In this document: positions 59,000 through 64,000 of the stretch, one piece after another
Position numbering within the stretch: the stretch's first letter is position 1
Layout of the letters: each line of letters begins with the position of its first letter
DNA from: Odontesthes bonariensis
Lineage: Eukaryota > Chordata > Actinopteri > Atheriniformes > Atherinopsidae
Assembly (NCBI RefSeq): GCF_027942865.1
Contig: NC_134509.1
Coordinates: forward strand, 21,004,697 to 21,068,696
DNA: 64,000 nt
Direction of reading: 5' to 3'
Position numbers and translations under genes: made by a program
Notes under the pieces: model-generated
Told to the model about the DNA's origin: nothing
The model's database searches: none
The model's input: only the letters and a program-made list of their open reading frames with translations

Positions 59000-59519
59000 G
59001 ATGTCTTTGGCAATAGTTCTCCAAGCTTTATGAAGGTATTTCAAAGTTTTTCTTTGGACATTGACTGCTTTTTCACTAATTTTCAATCCAGTTTTTGTAC
59101 TTGACCATTTTCAGAGGAATTTGTTTTTTGAGCTGCGTAACACCGACCTATGAATCATTCAGAAATAAATAAAAAAAAGGCTCCCAACTCAATGGATGAA
59201 CCAGTGTTGTGTCTACACACAACAGACAACTAAGCACAGAAATACATTTTAAATTCTATCTTCAGGCACTTTGTTACCAGCAGCCGATCATTAGAATGAC
59301 AAACTCTGTTTTGCCTTTTATGCAACTTGAATGCACAGTTATCATCTCCAAAGTCATGTCTCTAACTTGGAATTTGCATTTAGAATCGAAAGAAATATTT
59401 AGCTTATGAGCTTGAATGTTCTGATCATTGTAATGAGGTTTAAGAGCCAGAAGCTGAAGCGCTGACTGCAGCTCAGATATTTCATCTAATTACTGGCAAG
59501 AAACATAGAATCACCACTC

Positions 59520-60500
59520 TATTCGAATGTTTATTCACCTGTTTTATTTTGTAAAGAAAAAGATTCAAAATTAACAGCTGAGCACAGTGAAAATGTTATA
59601 GCATCACTTTGTAATTTGTATGTTTGGATATTCTGAGTTCTTGCAGAGCTTAATGAGCTTAATGAGCTAATGCACCAGGATAAATAACAAGAAACATGGC
59701 CCCAACAATGGAACAGATTATAAAAATTCTTCAAGAAGGTAATTCAACTCAGAGTGTGGCAAAAGATGCTGGTTGTCCCCAGTCAGACATGTCTAAAATA
59801 TATGCAAACAAGAGGGGAAGGTTGTAAAAGGGAATATACGGGTCACAAAGTCAGGAGAGAAAACTCTGAAAAAAGTCTGAAAATAGAAAATGTTCAACAA
59901 AAGAAATAAATAACAAATGGGCAGAAACAGGAGTCAGTTTGTGAGCGAACTGAAAGAAACCAGCTGAAGGAAAATGGGATTTCCATCCAGAAAAGTCAAA
60001 TATAAACCATCACTAGCCCCTAAAGAGAAGAAAACCAGGTTACAGTGGGCTGAAGAGAAGCAGCCATGGACTGTGGATGGTTGGATGAATCACTAATCTG
60101 CATCGAACAAGGAGATGATGCTGGAACTTGGTCCAATGAAACAGAAAGGATCAGAGGAGATGGCAGCCATTACTTCTGCAGTAAATGTTCAGGTGGACTC
60201 TGACGTTCTGGACACTCATTCCATCAATAATTCGTCTTTCTACAGAGTAAAGAGCGTTCAAACTTTTCCTCAGGAACACATATCCACTCAATGAGATGAC
60301 CAGCAAACAGTCCAGATTAAATTTATGGTGGAAGCTGAGAAAAATGGTTCATGACGAGGCTCCATCATGCAAATCTGATCCGTCAAGCTGCTGTAAAAGA
60401 AAGTTGGAGCCTGATTTATTAGTGATATTGTTTTAATTAGGGAAGTCCTCAAAGAATCGAAGCTGTCAGAAAAGACAGAGGAGCTGAAACTAAGTAGTAG
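59520..60500 (+). pseudogene. Degenerate Tc1-like transposase, second family
   Basis: The plus-strand translation gives MAPTMEQIIKILQEGNSTQS then VAKDAGCPQSDMSKIYANKR, later NNKWAETGVS, KKTRLQWAEEKQ-like and LWWKLRKMVHDEAPSCKSD segments with many stops and frame changes. The order matches the N-terminal HTH to C-terminal DDE layout of Tc1 transposases. It differs from the family at 8617. Confidence 0.72.
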
Positions 60501-61380
60501 GCCTATCTGATTTTATTTTGGGTTTATGGTTCTCTACTTAAATTTGAGAAAAGAAAGAAATATACATTAAATTAAATTATTTTTTTCTTAAAGCCAGAAT
60601 GTTTAACTGTTAAATGAAATTATTTTGTGTCGTATCTGTGACATATTATTTATTTCTTAAAATTAAAAAGCTAAATGAGCATCCTCCAAGAAGCAGATTC
60701 CACTTATTTTAATCTAATGAATAAGAACCTCGGCAGATGAAATGGACCAACTGAAAAATGTATTTAAACACGGAAGTTAAACATCTCTGCTCATGAAAAT
60801 CATCTCTGATTGGAGCTCAGGACGCATGCGCTCTGCGCTGCATTGTCAGGTCAGCGCACGTTAGATAATCACATGGAGGGAACAAAGTGATTAATCAGAG
60901 TAACACTGCCGTTTAAGTCCACACGGCTCTGGAAACAAATATTTATAGAGAAGGCATAACGATATGCGGAAGCGGAAAGAGTGACGCACAGTGACGTCTT
61001 CCCTTGAACGTCACAGGCGGTGCTCGGATGCAGTGTTGACATAGAAATGAAACAGCATAGATTCGGCTGGTGCTTGTGTTGAATGAAAAAAAAAAAAACG
61101 GTTTGTTTTAAACATGTAGGGTCCAGCTGTTTGGCCGGTGGAGCAGCAAAGGTTGAACAAAGAGAAATAACAACAACTACGTCATGACGTAGCTCTAAGA
61201 TGTTTGTTTTGATGTAAAAAAGCAATAATTAAGTTTCTATAAAGCTCCATAAACGATGTATATAACCACTAACACTATCTCTTTAATAGAATCAATGACT
61301 GTTGTTTTCATTTAAAGCTCATCTGCGTTGTTACTGCATAGGGTTAGAAGGGAAGATGAACATATTCTGGCTTTAAGTAC
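60501..61380. other. Intergenic DNA, nothing recognised
   Basis: AT-rich, with a short A-run near 61085. A 118-codon open frame on the minus strand (61225-60869) shows no domain and no splice support. Confidence 0.5.
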
Positions 61381-61945
61381 CTGACCACTTTCTACTCAGG
61401 AGTCATCCAGTCTGTCATCTGCACCTCCATCACTGTCTGCTTTGGGTCAGCCACCAAACGAGACAGGGCCAAACTGCAACGGACAATTAGGGCTGCAGAG
61501 CTGATTATTGGACCTGACCTCCCTTCCGTCCAGTACCTGTACTGGTCCAGGGCCAGGACAAGGGCAGTAAAAATCTCTGCAGACCCCTCACATCCTGCTC
61601 ACAAACTGTTCAATCTCCTCCCCTCTGGCAGACGATGCAGGGCACTGCTTGCCAAAACCAGACGACACAAAGACAGCTTCTTCCCCCAAGCAGTCACTCT
61701 GTTGAACACCCAGGAATAGCACCCAAATAGCATATATTTATTGCAAATGTACATACTGTATTTATTTATTCTCATACACAGCCTTTTTTACCACCCGTAC
61801 TCAAATTCTATTCTTACTGTTCTGTATTTCTAATTTTATTCTTTTATGTTATTGTTGAGTGTTGTACTTTGAGAGTGAAGTTTAACCAGAGTCAAATTCC
61901 TTGTTTGTTTACTCAAACCTGGCCAATAAAGCTGATTCTGATTAA
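61381..61945 (+). mobile_element. 5'-truncated Rex1/CR1-like LINE 3' end
   Basis: An open frame (61381-61719) encodes the C-terminus of a LINE ORF: LTTFYSGVIQSVICTSITV, LPSVQYLYWSRARTRAVK and NLLPSGRRCRALLAKTRRH, ending FFPQAVTLLN before TAG. A 3' UTR follows to CCAATAAAGCTGATTCTGATT. The frame is still open, suggesting a fairly young copy. Confidence 0.82.
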
Positions 61946-62926
61946 TTTAAACTCCAGATCTCATCAGAACTCTCAGCAGCTTGATAGTTTCCCCTGATTT
62001 GACCCTGAAGTTCACAGAACGTTGGATGAATGCTTCTCTCTGACATGTAAACTCACATCCACCCGTGAATTCTCTGGGACTGTCTTTCACTTATCTGTTT
62101 TTGTCATCGTGCTGTTTAGTAAAACAGCTGCATCAGCAATTGTTCACATTCTGACCCAGCTTAGCTTTGGTTCCTAGAACCATCTAGTAATTGTTGCTCT
62201 TTGGTTGCAGGAATGTTCCCCAAAAGGTTTGTTTTGGTCGTCAAATGGCTCAGATGGAAAGTTTGAGGATTTTAGTCTTTAGTCGCATGCCCAGCTGTAA
62301 TCATCAATGAGTGAACAGACAAACTTAGAGGTGGAAAACATTAGTTTACTAACAAAGTGAAGCAATAATTTGTGTTTGTTCACTCCTCAGGGCACAGAAA
62401 AGGCATGTTGATGGCTCAGTGTTTAGGTTTTAATGACTGACATTAAAATGCTGCTGGGATTAATCATCTGCACGTTTGCACATGAAGAAGCCACAAAGAT
62501 GTTAACTGACTAAACGACAAAGAAACCAAAGTGATGAACGTGGTTTCTTTGCCCTCCGCGCGCTCCAGGGCAGTTTCCACAAAAATGAGTTAGAAGGGCT
62601 CTGCAGGTTTTTGGATTTAGTTATTATGGCCTTGTCCTGTTTTGTTATTTTTTAACATTCGGGCGCTTTCATTCCAGAGCTGTTTGTTCAGCTTTAAACA
62701 GACCAGAGCTTGTTTCCTCCGACAGTCAGCTTCGTTTGAGTGGGTGTAAAAAGCTCATCACAACCAAACAGGCGAACCTAGTCCGCCTGAAATTATTGGT
62801 CTCGGTTTGCTTGCAAAGTGTGAAATGCAAAAGGATTTGTTGCCATTTTGACCAGGACTCCTCAGAAGATTAAATGTTATATCTCACAGGGACCTTCCAG
62901 GCTAAATTAATTCAAAATCAGATCAA
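61946..62926. other. Intergenic DNA, nothing recognised
   Basis: No ORF with a domain, no inverted repeat and no familiar repeat was seen. Confidence 0.5.
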
Positions 62927-63195
62927 ATCAAATTTATTTGTATAGCACATTTCATGTACAAAACAATTCAAAGTGCTTCACATAAAATAAAAGCATTGCA
63001 GCAGGGAGTGTAAGAAGCATTAAAAATACACAAAAGAATATAAAGAGAAACAAATAAAATCATTTAAATGAATTTAAAAACAAGCAACAGTCCAGATAAA
63101 TTAAAAGATATCGTGCAGATTTCATGCATAGACACACGAGAAAAGAAATGTTTTTAACCTGGATTTAAAAATGTCTACATTTGGTGAAAGTTTAA
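62927..63195 (-). repeat. L2 LINE 3' fragment, near-identical to 31913-32180
   Basis: ATCAAATCAAATTTATTT and the following 250 bases match the 3' end of the L2 copy at 31913, including AGCATTGCAGCAGGGAGTG and GTCTACATTTGGTGAAAG. It is a severely 5'-truncated insertion of the same subfamily. Confidence 0.88.
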
Positions 63196-63752
63196 GAGGG
63201 GAAAACATCTAAAATAAGAGTAATAATGAAGCTGTTTTAATATAATTATCCCAGATTGATAAAGACAGAGAGAAAACAGGCGGCCTGCAACGAAACGAGC
63301 TGCAGACAGTTCTGTTGCATTTTGAACTGCTCGGGTGTTAGTTCTTCTTTAGAAAATACAAAATGCTCTCAAAAGAACATTTTCACAAAGTGCTCACATC
63401 CTCCTCTACTGAGAGGGCTCAAAGAGTCTATGTGTGCTTGCATCGCCATCTAGTGGACAGACTCCTTCAAGCCTCCTCATTTAGCAGAAATCCCCCAAAT
63501 GCACATTAAATACCAGATATTCCTCCACTGTGATTTTTCACCTTTAGATCAGTTAATCTAATCAGTATAAATCGCTTTGTTGTGCGCGGAAGCAGCATGT
63601 TTTGTTGTGATTTATTGGAAGCATCCCCTCTGTAACGTGAGCCTGAAGGAGAAGGAGGAGGAAGAGGAGGAGGAGAATATCCCCTGCACCCCTTCTGGGC
63701 TCTGGTCAGGACCTCAGAGCAGTGAAGGCACGGGCAGGAAAAGGTGAAGAAG

Positions 63753-63807
63753 ATGAAGAAGCTGGTGGTGTTTTTGCTCTGCCTCGTCCTGATGGCTGTT
63801 TCCACAG
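63753..63807 (+). CDS. First coding exon of a small secreted protein (C17orf67-like by position)
   Basis: The ATG opens a signal peptide, MKKLVVFLLCLVLMAVST, followed by a phase-1 donor ACAG|gtagga; the rest of the gene is beyond the window. A Gly/Arg-rich 5' UTR with GAAGGAGGAGG repeats precedes it, and the context GGTGAAGAAGATG is acceptable. In human, C17orf67 is divergent from DGKE at this place; the same orientation here suggests that identity, but the exon alone cannot prove it. It could be any secreted protein. Confidence 0.55.
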
Positions 63808-64000
63808 GTAGGAAGCCCTCAGGGCGTCACAGTGAATTATGGGGCCGCTATAAAACATCCGTCTCGTGGGTTTCAGCAGGGAGTGATGTGGCATCTTTAC
63901 AGCGTAAAATGGTGTCATTTTGAGGAAATTCCTTATTTAGAAAGGTTTAATTAGTTTTTGCGTGTGTTTTTTTGTTGCTGCAACAACAGAAAGCAATCTG

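Larger units (their letters stand above)
55800..59285. mobile_element. Tc1-like element hosting a nested L2 and Harbinger
   Basis: The left piece (about 55800-55876: CCCTCATTTCTTCATATTTT, GCTGCCAAACC) and the right piece (from about 59000: GGCAATAGTTCTCCAAGC, AGTTTTTCTTTGGACATTG) are adjacent in the Tc1 copy at 8637-8760, so the L2 sequence between them was inserted into this element. The right piece continues to about 59285 in a segment also found duplicated in dgke intron 3. Confidence 0.75.

Overview
The window is nuclear DNA from a ray-finned fish, probably a percomorph teleost. It shows spliced vertebrate genes with GT-AG introns, AATAAA poly(A) signals, and a dense load of fish-type mobile DNA: Tc1, hAT, Harbinger, TTAA-flanked MITEs, L2 and Rex1/CR1-like LINEs, and tRNA-derived SINEs. 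The species cannot be named from the sequence alone. All gene models were assembled by eye from splice sites, reading phase and remembered family features. No alignment was run.

Layout. (1) Positions 1-15189, plus strand: rasal3, a Ras GTPase-activating protein. The 5' end is cut by the window edge; 19 coding exons join in phase into 1086 codons plus stop. (2) 15190-20640: repeat-rich intergenic DNA. (3) About 20640-28575, plus strand: a complete trim25 (RING, two B-boxes, coiled coil, B30.2/SPRY; 660 residues). (4) 28576-35640: intergenic DNA with an L2 LINE that still carries a 737-codon reverse-transcriptase ORF. (5) About 35640-43460, plus strand: a tandem trim25 paralog. Its RING/B-box exon is almost identical to that of copy 1, but it has no SPRY exon and ends in a lysine/proline-rich tail (about 561 residues). 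(6) 46636-55183, minus strand: dgke, diacylglycerol kinase epsilon, complete in ten exons (576 residues). (7) 55184-63752: the dgke upstream region and a nested transposon pile. (8) 63753-63807, plus strand: first coding exon of a small secreted protein, cut by the right edge.

TRIM25 and DGKE are convergent neighbours in human, with C17orf67 divergent from DGKE on its other side. The same arrangement here supports the trim25 and dgke names and suggests that the last exon is the C17orf67-type gene. RASAL3 is not part of this human block.

The most notable signals are the SPRY-less trim25 duplicate, whose RING/B-box exon appears homogenised with its neighbour by gene conversion, and several transposon insertions whose target sites can be read directly. 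These include an empty site for a TTAA MITE, a Tc1 > L2 > Harbinger nest, and a MITE with a 9-bp duplication inside a hAT element. In rasal3, one splice acceptor appears to take its polypyrimidine tract from a LINE tail.
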